DNA of 64,000 bases from Vibrio sp. CAU 1672 (GCF_029223195.1 NZ_JARHUF010000005.1:180275-244274), one strand, 5' to 3'. Numbered from the stretch's first letter, positions 27,552 through 38,916 are shown. Notes: a model not told the origin generated them from the sequence alone. Numbers and translations are program-made.

Positions 27552-28754
27552 TTAAAAAGAATCAACTTCGCTCAGGCTTTCAAGCAGTTCGCTCATGTTC
27601 CGCGCTTGAGAGAAGTGATAGCCCTGCCCGATATGACAACCTAAAAACTCAAGATAAGTTGCAACTTTCTGGCTTTCAATACCTTCTGCAACCACATCCA
27701 TACCAAGTCCCTTGGCCAGATTGATGCTTTTTTCAACCACAGCCGCCGATTTGCTGTTCGTCAGGCAATCCAAAACAAACAGTTTATCGATTTTTAACTC
27801 ATCGAACCGCAATGCATTAAGCTGTTCCAGAGAGGAATGACCTTTACCAAAATCATCTAGCGATAAGCGAAAATTCATCTTTCTCAGGCGTAAAATTTGG
27901 CCGCTCAACATGCCCCGGTCTTCACTGATCGCCGCCTCCGGGATCTCACAGATTATGCTTTCAGGCGATAACTGATAGTGCTCGGTCACCTCTTTTAACC
28001 AATAGGGAAAGCTCTCCTGCTCCAGCACCAAGTCAGAGATGTTAAGCGAAACAGTCATCTTGCCCAACTGGTGCCGATGGCGGTGCATCACCGCAAAGGC
28101 CTGTTCTATCACCGATTTGGTCAGCCTAAGCATCAGTTCAGGGTCACTTTCTGCAACCGGAAGAAACACATCAGGAAACAGCCACTGGCCATATTCATTT
28201 TTTAACCGCACCAGAACTTCAAAGCCTTTGATCTCTTTACTGGCAAGGTTAACCTGAGGCTGGAAGTAAGCGATTAGCCTGCCCTGTTCAAGATGCTGGG
28301 CCAACACCTCTGGTGTAAGCGCCATCTGCAATGCTCGTTTGGCTTGGTGGACATACTCAGCAGCTTCAGCCAGGATCCGTTGTACCGCATCGAATTTAAC
28401 CGGTACCGGCACGCAGCCGACAATACCGAGGCTATACTGTGTGGCGAGCATTAAGGATAACAGATCTTGTTCTTCCTCACTGATCAGCACAATCGCTCCG
28501 GAAAACTGGCTCGACGCTAGGTATTCAAATAACGACCACCCCTTATCATCCGGCATATTCCGGTTATAAAAAATCAGGTCAATCGAATCTTGTTCGATAT
28601 ATTTTCTAACTTCGACATCACTTTCCGCCAGAAAGAGCTGATGATAGCCAAGGTTGTTCAGGCAAAGCTCCAGCGTATGCCGGACCGCTTTTTGCCCGTT
28701 GATGATCAGAATATTATTGATTGTATGGGTCACTTCCTCTCTCCCCTTTGCCAT
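27552..28754 (-). CDS. EAL-domain protein with degenerate receiver domain
   Basis: 400 residues: a receiver-like domain (about 10-130) and an EAL domain (about 145-390). The receiver lacks phospho-acceptor chemistry: the acidic pair is replaced by IINGQ and the acceptor Asp by Asn in DLIFYNRNMPDD. The EAL part reads FEVLVRLK, VSLNISDLVLE, CEIPEAAI, LDDFGKGHSSLEQ, ELKIDKLFV and VVAEGIES. Most catalytic residues seem kept, though the ITES-type motif is altered, so phosphodiesterase activity is plausible but not assured. It is a single gene. Confidence 0.88.
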   Translation of the reverse strand: MAKGREEVTHTINNILIINGQKAVRHTLELCLNNLGYHQLFLAESDVEVRKYIEQDSIDLIFYNRNMPDDKGWSLFEYLASSQFSGAIVLISEEEQDLLSLMLATQYSLGIVGCVPVPVKFDAVQRILAEAAEYVHQAKRALQMALTPEVLAQHLEQGRLIAYFQPQVNLASKEIKGFEVLVRLKNEYGQWLFPDVFLPVAESDPELMLRLTKSVIEQAFAVMHRHRHQLGKMTVSLNISDLVLEQESFPYWLKEVTEHYQLSPESIICEIPEAAISEDRGMLSGQILRLRKMNFRLSLDDFGKGHSSLEQLNALRFDELKIDKLFVLDCLTNSKSAAVVEKSINLAKGLGMDVVAEGIESQKVATYLEFLGCHIGQGYHFSQARNMSELLESLSEVDSF

Positions 28755-28924
28755 CTAAACTGACTACCGTGAAATGACCGTCTCTACATCCCACCGAACC
28801 GGGTTAATCGCTTAGTAGCGTGTGAGTAGAGCCTCTTTAAACTGTAGTACATAATTGCCCCAGCTTTAGAATTATCAGTATATTTAAGCCATTGTAAGAA
28901 CAAAGGATAGATTAGTGCCACGCA

Positions 28925-28955
28925 GCCCTGACCAGGATGGAAACGTGGTCAGGGC
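28925..28955. repeat. 10-bp stem inverted repeat between EAL gene and iolA
   Basis: GCCCTGACCA / TGGTCAGGGC with an 11-nt loop lies in the 301-bp gap after iolA (minus strand). There is no T-run, so it is not a standard terminator. The rest of the gap shows nothing supportable. Confidence 0.5.
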
Positions 28956-29055
28956 CCGGGTTAAAATGAACAGGTTGACTCGGGCCGGGCGTCTGGCAAA
29001 GACCCCATATCAGGCCAAGGAACCGGCTCGGTACTGAGGAGTGCCAAAAGAAATA

Positions 29056-30564
29056 CTACATGGTTGGCATCGTAAACGCGCTGCGGTGTAGTTCGAGGCG
29101 GGAACCTTCAGGCCAGCGACTGGTTATGGTTTTCATTTTGGTATAAAAACGCACCCCATCCGTACCATGCACATTCAGTGGGCCGAAAATTGACCGTTTC
29201 CACCCGCCAAAGCTATGAAAAGCCATCGGGACCGGGATCGGCACGTTCACCCCTACCATGCCAGCTTGTACCTCTTCACCAAACTGGCGCGCAGTTTCTC
29301 CATCTTGGGTGAATATTGCCGTGCCGTTGCCATATTGGTGCTGATTGATCAGCTCTAATGCCTTGTCATAGTGGTCTACCCGGACAAGGCTCAGTACCGG
29401 CCCGAAAATCTCCTCTTGATAGACCGTCATATTGGGAGCCACGTTGTCCAGCAGCGTCGGGCCGACAAAATACCCCTCTTCGTTGCCACTCACGGTAAAA
29501 TCCCGGCCATCGACCAGCAATTTGGCCCCTTGCGCTTCACCGCTACTAATGTAATCACAGATGTTCTGCTTATGTTGTGCTGAGATCACCGGCCCCATGT
29601 CATTTTCCGGTCCCTCAGCCAAACCGGGGCCGACCCGCATCCGGGCAATTTTGGCGCTCAGCAGATCAATGAGTTTGTCGGCGACCACATTGCCGACCGC
29701 CACGACCACAGAAAGTGCCATACAGCGCTCTCCGGCCGCACCGTACGCCGCGCCCATGATAGCATTGGCCGCCATTTCCAGATCCGCATCCGGCATCAAC
29801 ACGCAATGGTTCTTCGCCCCGCCCAATGCCTGACAGCGTTTGCCATGGTTGGAGGCAGTGGCATAAATGTACTCGGCAATCGGTGTAGAACCGACAAAGC
29901 TGACCGCCTCCACCTGTGGATGGGTCAACAAGGCATCAACCGCTTCTTTGTCACCATTGACCACATTAAACACCCCGTCAGGCAGTCCCGCCTGCTTAAG
30001 CAGCTCAGCCAGACGGATCGCCACGGACGGATCTTTTTCCGACGGTTTAAGGACAAAGGTATTTCCTGTCGCCAGTGCAATGGGGAACATCCACATCGGC
30101 ACCATAGCCGGGAAGTTAAATGGCGTAATACCGACACATACGCCCAGAGGTTGCATCAGGGAATGGCTGTCGACGCCCGTTCCGGCGTTGGCCGAGTGCT
30201 CACCTTTTTGCAGGTGGGGAATACCGCAGGCAAACTCGACCACTTCCAATCCGCGGGTCACTTCACCGACAGCATCTGAATAGACTTTGCCGTGCTCAAC
30301 AGAAATCATCCGCGCCAGTTCATCCATATGCTGTTCCAGCAAGGCTTTAAACCTGAACATCACCCTCGCCCGTTTTAACGGAGTGGTTTTCGACCAGGTC
30401 ACAAACGCTTTATCGGCAATGCTCACGGCCTCTGCCACTTCGGCAGCACTGCTTAACACCACCTGTTTGATTTGCTGCCCGGTCGCCGGATTAAACACCG
30501 ATGCCACCCGGCCGCTGTGGCTGGCCACTGTCTGGCCATTAATGTAGTTCTGGACTAGTTCCAT
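29056..30564 (-). CDS. iolA: CoA-acylating methylmalonate-semialdehyde dehydrogenase
   Basis: 502 residues of the aldehyde dehydrogenase superfamily, IolA/MmsA type: malonic or methylmalonic semialdehyde plus CoA and NAD to acetyl- or propionyl-CoA. PFNFPAMVPMWMFPIALATG, GSTPIAEYIYATASNHGKRC and the catalytic Cys in YGAAGERCMALSV are present. It lies 10 bp downstream of iolC, with GAGGAGAAGATC before the ATG. With iolC as partner, its role is the last step of myo-inositol breakdown; valine catabolism is the other possible use. Confidence 0.94.
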   Translation of the reverse strand: MELVQNYINGQTVASHSGRVASVFNPATGQQIKQVVLSSAAEVAEAVSIADKAFVTWSKTTPLKRARVMFRFKALLEQHMDELARMISVEHGKVYSDAVGEVTRGLEVVEFACGIPHLQKGEHSANAGTGVDSHSLMQPLGVCVGITPFNFPAMVPMWMFPIALATGNTFVLKPSEKDPSVAIRLAELLKQAGLPDGVFNVVNGDKEAVDALLTHPQVEAVSFVGSTPIAEYIYATASNHGKRCQALGGAKNHCVLMPDADLEMAANAIMGAAYGAAGERCMALSVVVAVGNVVADKLIDLLSAKIARMRVGPGLAEGPENDMGPVISAQHKQNICDYISSGEAQGAKLLVDGRDFTVSGNEEGYFVGPTLLDNVAPNMTVYQEEIFGPVLSLVRVDHYDKALELINQHQYGNGTAIFTQDGETARQFGEEVQAGMVGVNVPIPVPMAFHSFGGWKRSIFGPLNVHGTDGVRFYTKMKTITSRWPEGSRLELHRSAFTMPTM

Positions 30565-30574
30565 GATCTTCTCC

Positions 30575-32524
30575 TCAATTGATCAACGCGGATTCGGTCT
30601 GACTTGCGGGTGAATGACAGCCACGCAGACGCCACCGCGTCACGAGTGCGCGGTAATTTGACTGGACTTGTTGTATCAGTGTTTGGTCGTCAATCGCTCC
30701 GCAAAGCCATTGCTGCGCAGGCTGGCCGAATATGCTGCGCCCGACCGCAAACCCTTTGACAACCTGGCATGCTGCCGCGTTTTCAAATGCTTGTTCAAGC
30801 TCTGCGAGCGGCGCGTCCAAACCGAGCAGCACCACGCCATGGCAATGCGGATCCTGCTCCGCGATAAGTGCCTCGATCACTCGCCAGCTTGACGCTTGCA
30901 TAGCCGGCAGTTTCCACCAGTCGGGCTTAATACCCAGTTGGTATAAGCGTTGCAGGGCTAAGTAATAGTTTTCTTCGGCCTGGGAGGCATCTTTAGGTAA
31001 AATCACCTCCAGCAGCAGTTCGTGGCCGCTCTGGCAACAAGCCTGATAGACCTCCTGTAACAACCTTTCTTGCTCCTCGCGCAAATCAGCTTCATCACCG
31101 GGGTGATAGAAAACCAGGCACTTAACAATGTGCTCCTGCGGCCAGGATTGCAGTTGAGAGCCAATATCGCCGTTTTCAAGCTGTAACGGTCTCGAACCGG
31201 GCAACTCGACTGGGCGCCCAATCCACAAACCATTGCCGGTGGCCTGATTCAGTACCGGTTGCCCATAACGGCTGTCACATAATATTCCTAGATCACCGGT
31301 AAAAGCGTCTTCCCGGCTCACCGACTGGCCGGCACGGAAAATCAGCTGTTTAAGCTCACCAATACGCTCCACCCCGACACCGGCCTGCCGTGCCATCTCC
31401 TCTAGCTGACTGCGGTGATCAAAGGCCAGAATACACAGTTCTTGCCACTCTTGATCTCGGGTTGTCACCCGGTGCAAATGGTTTAAGCGTGGATCCGTAT
31501 CAGGGCGTTGCACTGCGTACTGGCGTGACAGGTAATCATCGAGCTCTTGTTTGCTTGGCATTGCGGGCGCACAGCCATGACGGGAAACCACCAGCGCACC
31601 ACACGCATTCGCATAACGACAGGTTTGCTCCCATGCTTCCTCATTGAGGTAACCACGCAACAGCCCCGACATAAACGCATCGCCCGCGCCAAGCACATTG
31701 AGCACCTCGACCTGCACCCCTTGTGCATTGATCCCACCATCTATGTGTGCAGGGATCGCGCCGGTAAACACCGAGCAGCCCAACTGGCCGCGTTTGCACA
31801 CCAGGGTCGCATCCGAGACCTCACGAACACCGCGCAGCGCGGCCAGTGTATCTGTTGAGCCCCCCGCGATGTGGAACTCCTCTTCGGTGCCCACAATCAG
31901 ATCAAACAATCCCAGCACCTCTTGCAGCTGTGTAGTGACCGATTCAGATTCGATAAACCGGGTTTCGCCATCCCCAAGCGAGGTAAGCCCCCACAGTACC
32001 GGCCGGTAATCAATATCAAGCACGGTTTTGACACCATGCTGACGCGCATAACCAAGCGCGGTCAGCACCGCCTCGCGTGTATCGGGATGGGACAAATGAG
32101 TGCCGGTGATCGCCAGACAACGCGCCGACGCAATGTACTGTTCATCGATATCCTCGGACGTGATCGCCATATCGGCACAATTATCACGATAAAAAATCAG
32201 CGGAAAGGTGTCCTGATCTTTGATGCCAAGGATCACCAGCGCCGTCAGGCGTTCCTTATCGGTGATCAGGTATTGCGTATCAACCCCCACGCGATCCAGC
32301 TCCTCGCGGATAAACCTGCCCATATGTTCGTCACCCACCCGGGCCAGCATCGACGACTTTAAGCCCTGCCTCGCGGTTCCATAAGCGACATTGCCGGATG
32401 ACCCACCAAGGTATTTGGCAAAACTGGTCATATCCTCTAGTCGCGAACCCACTTGCTGCCCGTACAAATCAACGGCAACTCGCCCTAAGCAAATCACATC
32501 TAGCGCTTTATTGCTGGTTGTCAT
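30575..32524 (-). CDS. iolC: IolC kinase fused to DUF2090 (IolJ-like aldolase) domain
   Basis: 649 residues with two domains. Residues 1 to about 330 are a PfkB kinase (CLGRVAVDLYGQQVGSRLED, KYLGGSSGNVAYGTARQGL and the NVLGAGDAFMSGLLRGYL anion hole), the 5-dehydro-2-deoxygluconokinase. Residues about 345-640 are the DUF2090 domain (ELCILAFDHRSQLEEMA, DWWKLPA, VKGFAVGRSIF), likely the 2-deoxy-5-keto-gluconate-6-phosphate aldolase. This fusion is common in proteobacteria. It is first in the operon with iolA, divergent from an RpiR regulator 780 bp away. Confidence 0.93.
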   Translation of the reverse strand: MTTSNKALDVICLGRVAVDLYGQQVGSRLEDMTSFAKYLGGSSGNVAYGTARQGLKSSMLARVGDEHMGRFIREELDRVGVDTQYLITDKERLTALVILGIKDQDTFPLIFYRDNCADMAITSEDIDEQYIASARCLAITGTHLSHPDTREAVLTALGYARQHGVKTVLDIDYRPVLWGLTSLGDGETRFIESESVTTQLQEVLGLFDLIVGTEEEFHIAGGSTDTLAALRGVREVSDATLVCKRGQLGCSVFTGAIPAHIDGGINAQGVQVEVLNVLGAGDAFMSGLLRGYLNEEAWEQTCRYANACGALVVSRHGCAPAMPSKQELDDYLSRQYAVQRPDTDPRLNHLHRVTTRDQEWQELCILAFDHRSQLEEMARQAGVGVERIGELKQLIFRAGQSVSREDAFTGDLGILCDSRYGQPVLNQATGNGLWIGRPVELPGSRPLQLENGDIGSQLQSWPQEHIVKCLVFYHPGDEADLREEQERLLQEVYQACCQSGHELLLEVILPKDASQAEENYYLALQRLYQLGIKPDWWKLPAMQASSWRVIEALIAEQDPHCHGVVLLGLDAPLAELEQAFENAAACQVVKGFAVGRSIFGQPAQQWLCGAIDDQTLIQQVQSNYRALVTRWRLRGCHSPASQTESALIN

Positions 32525-32613
32525 AGCGCACTCCCTATCAGGTATGTATCGAATCCGGTTTTCGTTGCAAAGCCAGTTTTAACTCCGCTAACGCGGTTAA
32601 CCCCAGCCACAAA

Positions 32614-32627
32614 GAAATGTTTATTTC
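32614..32627. promoter_or_regulatory. GAAA-N6-TTTC palindrome near iolC promoter, copy 1
   Basis: GAAATGTTTATTTC lies 90 bp before the iolC start. A weaker relative, GAAATTTTTAATTC, follows at 32644-32657, and GAAAATATATTTC lies at 32714-32726. These may be RpiR-type operators (inference). Confidence 0.35.
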
Positions 32628-32952
32628 ATTTTTAGGATACTATGAAATTTTTAATTCGAACCGTGATCTGCGATCGATTCTGATAAACACCCGGCCATAG
32701 AGTTCAATTGTTGGAAAATATATTTCACGTAAACACGTCGAGAAAATCATCATGCAAAGCCAGTGCCCTCACCATCGCGATCACTAATCACCGTTAAGAA
32801 ACACACCCATAAGTCACGATTAAGCAGCAATATATGCTGAAATACTTAATAGAGAGAACTGTGCCAAGCTGCCATAAAAGATACCGCGCTTGACTGATAA
32901 ATCAGACACGGCTCATTGAAAAGCCCACCGTCCATTAAACAACCAATAAAAT

Positions 32953-32966
32953 GAAAATAATTTTTC
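32953..32966. promoter_or_regulatory. GAAA-N6-TTTC palindrome, copy 2
   Basis: GAAAATAATTTTTC, symmetric out to TGAAAA / TTTTCA, in the iolC-rpiR gap. The remainder of this 780-bp gap holds no gene that can be supported. Confidence 0.35.
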
Positions 32967-33233
32967 ACTCCAAGTGCCGTTAGCGAAACAGCGGAAGAAA
33001 GAGTTAAGTGAAACGAAAATGACCAAAAACCAATACCAACCCAGTAAATGACATATTCATTCTGACTGCCTATCTGTCTATCTGGGCATTGAGTGCGGGG
33101 CGACGCTCAGAGCTACCACTTCTGTTCAAGGTAGTAAGATACAAACCTCTGCTTCACAGCTAACCGGAGTTAAGTTTTGCTCAAGCGCCGCTCTTTCATT
33201 AGCGGCATATCACTCACGGCTTAACGAAAAAGC

Positions 33234-33247
33234 GAAACATATGTTCC
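33234..33247. promoter_or_regulatory. GAAA-N6-TTCC palindrome before rpiR gene
   Basis: GAAACATATGTTCC lies 58 bp upstream of the regulator start at 33305, in the position expected for autoregulation. Confidence 0.35.
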
Positions 33248-33304
33248 ACTTTCTGTCAGGTTTGGGTATTTTAGTTTGATACGATTCATTCAGGATGAGA
33301 TAAA

Positions 33305-34135
33305 ATGCAAACCGCCACTTCACTCAGCGAGTTACATGAGCAAATCCGCGTAAGCCATTCATCACTCAGCAAACGCCTGCAGCAAGTTGCTGAGTATGTT
33401 CTGGAAAATACAAACAGTATCGCGTTCGATACCGTGGCGGTGATCGCTGAAAAAGCGTCCGTGCCCCCTTCGACCCTGATCCGCTTTGCCAGTGCATTTG
33501 GTTTTAGTGGCTTTAACCAAATGAAACAGCTATTTCGCCAAAGCCTGGTGCAGGAAACCACCAACTACCCTGAACGGGTCAAACTCTACAAGCAACTGGA
33601 AGGTACAACGCCGCTCGCCGCCACACCCAAACAGCTACTGGAGCAGTTTTCGCTGGCCAACGCCCAGGCCATGGAGCAACTGGCGAACCAGACGACCGAC
33701 GAACAAATGGAACGCGCCGTTGAACTGCTGAGCAACGCAGACACTATCTATCTCGTCGGTCTGCGCCGTTCATTCAGTGTCGCCTCTTATCTGGCTTACG
33801 CCTTCAGCCATCTGAATAAACGCGCCATCCTGATTGACGGACTTGGCGGGATGTTCAAAGAGCAGCTTAATATGGTGAGCCGCAATGACGTGGTGCTGGC
33901 GATCAGTTTTAGCCCTTACGCCGAGGAAACCCTCTCACTGTGTAAGTCGGCCGCGCAAGCCGGCGCCCGGCAAATCACCATCACTGACAGCCTGCTGAGT
34001 CCTTTAGCCTCCCTGAGTGAGGTCTGTTTTGTCGTAAAAGAAGCCAAAGTTGACGCTTTCCGCTCGCAATCGGCCAGCTTATGTCTGGCGCAATCGCTGG
34101 CGGTCGCCATGGCCCATCAACCGGATGCCAACTAA
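33305..34135 (+). CDS. MurR/RpiR family transcriptional regulator
   Basis: 276 residues: an N-terminal HTH (about 1-75, with VAVIAEKASVPPSTLIRFAS and FGFSGFNQMKQLFRQSL) and a C-terminal SIS sugar-phosphate-binding domain (about 120-260, NADTIYLVGLRRSFSVASYL). Divergence from iolC-iolA suggests it is the inositol regulator (IolR role). An inositol phosphate intermediate as ligand is inference from other RpiR-type IolR proteins. Confidence 0.9.
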   Translation: MQTATSLSELHEQIRVSHSSLSKRLQQVAEYVLENTNSIAFDTVAVIAEKASVPPSTLIRFASAFGFSGFNQMKQLFRQSLVQETTNYPERVKLYKQLEGTTPLAATPKQLLEQFSLANAQAMEQLANQTTDEQMERAVELLSNADTIYLVGLRRSFSVASYLAYAFSHLNKRAILIDGLGGMFKEQLNMVSRNDVVLAISFSPYAEETLSLCKSAAQAGARQITITDSLLSPLASLSEVCFVVKEAKVDAFRSQSASLCLAQSLAVAMAHQPDAN

Positions 34136-36027
<1,892 letters not shown>

Positions 36028-36055
36028 TTTAAAATTATTTATCCCTGCCCATATT

Positions 36056-36083
36056 CGCCAGCCTTCCAGGCTGGCGTTTTTTT
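36056..36083 (+). terminator. Terminator after scrY
   Basis: The stem CGCCAGCC / GGCTGGCG with a 5-nt loop is followed by TTTTTTT. It lies between convergent scrY and scrR. Confidence 0.9.
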
Positions 36084-37068
36084 AGCAAGTCTGTCGTTCG
36101 ACATTCTGGAACGTCAACACCACCTTGCTCATTTCAAGCCCTTCATGGTTAATCCGTGCCAGCAGCAACTTAGCCGCATTTTCACCTGCTTTATCAAAGG
36201 CATAATTAAACGTTGATAATGCTGGTGTACACACCACGGACAATTCATCATTACCGACCCCAAGAATTTTGACATCCTCGCCAACTTTTAAGCCCAGCTC
36301 ATTTGCCGCCCTGAGTGCACCTACCGCAATTCTATCCGTGGCACAAAATAATCCATCCGGCACAGCTTCTTGACTCAGATACTCTTTAGCCTGCTGATAG
36401 CCAGAATCAATGGAAAAGTCACCACGAGAATGGAACTGCAGCTGCAAACCATGAAAGTCCAACGCCTGAATAAGGCCTTGAGAGCGCTGAACGTCAACCG
36501 CAATATCGTCCCCCTGAACCCCGATAAAGCCAATATGTGTACATCCGGCCTCAATCAGGCGGTTTCCCGCTTCAAAACCCACCCGGGCATCATCATGAAC
36601 AATACTCGGAATGTTATACATCGAGCCATCCTGGCCGACTAAGACGACCGGAGCTGCCGATTTTTGGATTGCCGTAACCAGATTTTTATCCAAATGAGTC
36701 GCGTACAGGATGATTCCCTCCACACGCTTTTGATTGAAGATCTGGATATACTCCAGCTCTTTCTGGTGCTCTTGCTGAGTACTCGCAAGCAACACATGCT
36801 TCCCTGCCTGCTCAAGAATATGCGTCAATCCATCAACCCCCTGAGCGGTGGCATGTGAAGCAACGCGCGGGACGATCACGCCGACCAAGTTGGTTTTTTG
36901 TGACTTAAGATCTTTGGCAACCTGATTCGGCACATAGCCACACTCTTGAATCGCTTTTTGCACGATAAGTTTGGTCGCTTCTTTAACACCATATTCGTTG
37001 TTTATTACCCTTGAAACCGTCGATTTAGAAACGCCGGCAACTCGGGCGACATCATGAAGACTCGCCAT
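36082..37068 (-). CDS. scrR: LacI-family sucrose regulator
   Basis: 328 residues. The LacI HTH is MASLHDVARVAGVSKSTVSR with hinge helix VPNQVAKDLKSQKT, followed by a periplasmic-binding-like domain. The gene is divergent from scrA and flanked by three similar operators (34599, 37105, 37246), one of them in its own promoter. It is therefore expected to repress scrY, scrA-scrK-scrB and itself, and to be released by fructose or fructose-phosphate, as for known ScrR. Confidence 0.93.
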   Translation of the reverse strand: MASLHDVARVAGVSKSTVSRVINNEYGVKEATKLIVQKAIQECGYVPNQVAKDLKSQKTNLVGVIVPRVASHATAQGVDGLTHILEQAGKHVLLASTQQEHQKELEYIQIFNQKRVEGIILYATHLDKNLVTAIQKSAAPVVLVGQDGSMYNIPSIVHDDARVGFEAGNRLIEAGCTHIGFIGVQGDDIAVDVQRSQGLIQALDFHGLQLQFHSRGDFSIDSGYQQAKEYLSQEAVPDGLFCATDRIAVGALRAANELGLKVGEDVKILGVGNDELSVVCTPALSTFNYAFDKAGENAAKLLLARINHEGLEMSKVVLTFQNVERQTC

Positions 37069-37104
37069 TTGTGTTATTCCATCTAGCTATACTGACGTAA
37101 GAAT

Positions 37105-37119
37105 TGGGATTGTTTGCAA
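37105..37119. promoter_or_regulatory. ScrR-type operator, scrR promoter
   Basis: TGGGATTGTTTGCAA differs from the 34599 copy at two positions. It lies 36 bp upstream of the scrR start, consistent with autoregulation. Confidence 0.65.
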
Positions 37120-37245
37120 CTAAATCCCCCTCCGTCTGAGGATTCTACCCCGAATAACACGCTTTCAGGAGCTTTTCTGCCGATCAATTTCACATAAATC
37201 CTGCTAATCTTTTGACGAGCAGCTATAATTGGGCAAAAATCAATC

Positions 37246-37260
37246 TTGCAAACGTTCCCA
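37246..37260. promoter_or_regulatory. ScrR-type operator, scrA promoter
   Basis: TTGCAAACGTTCCCA, 50 bp before the scrA start, is identical on the other strand to the porin site. Confidence 0.75.
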
Positions 37261-37310
37261 AAAGGTTTCTTGAATATAACCTAAATATTGATAGCAAATC
37301 GGGGTATACC

Positions 37311-38750
37311 ATGAATTATCCGTCAATAGCACAAGAGTTAATGACTCATCTCGGTGGCAAAGAAAATATTGCCGCTCTGGCGCATTGCGCAACTAGACTG
37401 CGCTTAGCCGTAAAAGATGAGTCTCTCATCAATGAGCAAACAATTGAAAACCTGGAGGGCGTAAAAGGCCAGTTTAAAGTTGCGGGACAGTACCAAATTA
37501 TCTTTGGTTCAGGCATCGTGAATCAGGTCTATGCCGAGATGACAAAACTCACTGGTTTGAGCGAAATGTCAACTAAAGATGTCGCTTCAGCAGGCGCCCA
37601 GAAGCAGAACATTGTTCAACGGGCGGTGAAAGGCCTGTCAGACATCTTCGTCCCTATCATCCCTGCGATTGTTGCCGGCGGTTTATTGATGGGTATCTAC
37701 AACCTGCTAACCGCACAGGGACTCTTCATTGAAGGGATGTCATTGATCGAAGCCAATCCAGGCCTGACTGATCTGGCAAGCATGATTAACACCTTCGCCA
37801 ACGCACCTTTTGTCTATCTACCCATATTGCTTGCTTTTTCCGCCAGCAAAAAGTTTGGCGGCAACCCATTCCTTGGCGCGGCTCTGGGTATGTTGATGGT
37901 TCACCCGGATCTATTGAATGGCTGGGGCTTCGGTAGTGCTTCCGTTTCGGGAACGATACCAACATGGAACATACTCGGTCTTGAAATTGAAAAAGTTGGT
38001 TATCAGGGCTCTGTTCTGCCGGTACTGGTTGCGGCCTTCATTCTGGCCAAAGTAGAGCTGGGGTTACGCAAAGTTATTCCTTCGGTATTAGATAACCTGC
38101 TGACCCCGCTACTGGCGATCTTCATTACCGGCCTGATCACCTTTACCGTTGTTGGACCATTTACCCGCGATCTTGGCTTCCTGCTCGGTGATGGCCTGAA
38201 CTGGCTGTATGAATCTGCCGGATTTATCGGTGGTGCGGTATTTGGTCTGATCTATGCGCCATTTGTTATCACTGGCATGCACCACAGCTTTATTGCGATT
38301 GAAACTCAGTTGCTGGCAGATATTGCAACCACAGGCGGTACGTTTATCTTCCCAATCGCAGCCATGTCTAATGTCGCTCAAGGCGCAGCCGCTCTGGCGG
38401 TAGGTGTGATGAGCCGAGACAAGAAAATGAAAGGCATTGCTATTCCTTCTGGTATTACCGGTTTACTGGGCATCACAGAACCTGCCATGTTTGGTGTTAA
38501 CCTGAAGCTTCGTTACCCATTCATTGCCGCAATCTCTGCCGCTGCGGTTTCAAGCGCATTCATCACCATGTTTAGCGTCAAAGCCCAGGCTCTGGGTGCG
38601 GCCGGTCTGCCAGGTATCATTTCCATTCAGCCTGACAAACTTGGCTACTACATCGTCGGTATGGTTATCGCTTTCATTACCTCGTTTGCATTGACTGTCG
38701 TCTTGGGCATGCGAGACCAGGCCAAGCAAAAAGCAAAGGCCGCTGCTTAG
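37311..38750 (+). CDS. scrA: Sucrose PTS permease, EIIBC
   Basis: Phosphorylating sucrose transporter. 479 residues from MNYPSIAQELMTHLGGKENI (37311); an upstream ATG would read through the operator and is rejected. The EIIB domain has phospho-Cys26 in LAHCATRLRL. The EIIC domain carries about ten membrane segments and the GITEPAMFGVNLK signature. There is no EIIA domain, so the glucose EIIA (Crr) must supply phosphate. It is followed by scrK after a hairpin. Confidence 0.95.
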   Translation: MNYPSIAQELMTHLGGKENIAALAHCATRLRLAVKDESLINEQTIENLEGVKGQFKVAGQYQIIFGSGIVNQVYAEMTKLTGLSEMSTKDVASAGAQKQNIVQRAVKGLSDIFVPIIPAIVAGGLLMGIYNLLTAQGLFIEGMSLIEANPGLTDLASMINTFANAPFVYLPILLAFSASKKFGGNPFLGAALGMLMVHPDLLNGWGFGSASVSGTIPTWNILGLEIEKVGYQGSVLPVLVAAFILAKVELGLRKVIPSVLDNLLTPLLAIFITGLITFTVVGPFTRDLGFLLGDGLNWLYESAGFIGGAVFGLIYAPFVITGMHHSFIAIETQLLADIATTGGTFIFPIAAMSNVAQGAAALAVGVMSRDKKMKGIAIPSGITGLLGITEPAMFGVNLKLRYPFIAAISAAAVSSAFITMFSVKAQALGAAGLPGIISIQPDKLGYYIVGMVIAFITSFALTVVLGMRDQAKQKAKAAA

Positions 38751-38854
38751 CGTTTTCTGACTAGCAGCTATTTCGCTAGCACTTTTAACTGTTAACTCCT
38801 TGGATGTTGAACTCCCCCAGACAACATCCCTCCTTATCGTAGTTCGATAGGTTT

Positions 38855-38889
38855 GCTAGTCGAGCCAATGTCGTCTCGACTAGCCTTTT
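38855..38889 (+). terminator. Hairpin with T-run between scrA and scrK
   Basis: The perfect 10-bp stem GCTAGTCGAG / CTCGACTAGC with a 10-nt loop is followed by CTTTTT. It looks like an intrinsic terminator inside the scr operon, so expression of scrK and scrB may be reduced relative to scrA. Confidence 0.75.
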
Positions 38890-38916
38890 TAAACTTTGTA
38901 ATTAAAGGTAAGTAAC

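Noticed and set aside
28925..28955. Terminator for iolA
   Set aside because: Good 10-bp stem but no U-run on either strand; kept only as a repeat.
37212..37310. Longer N-terminus for ScrA
   Set aside because: The extension would read through the ScrR-type operator and lacks EIIB homology; MNYPSIAQEL at 37311 is the natural start.
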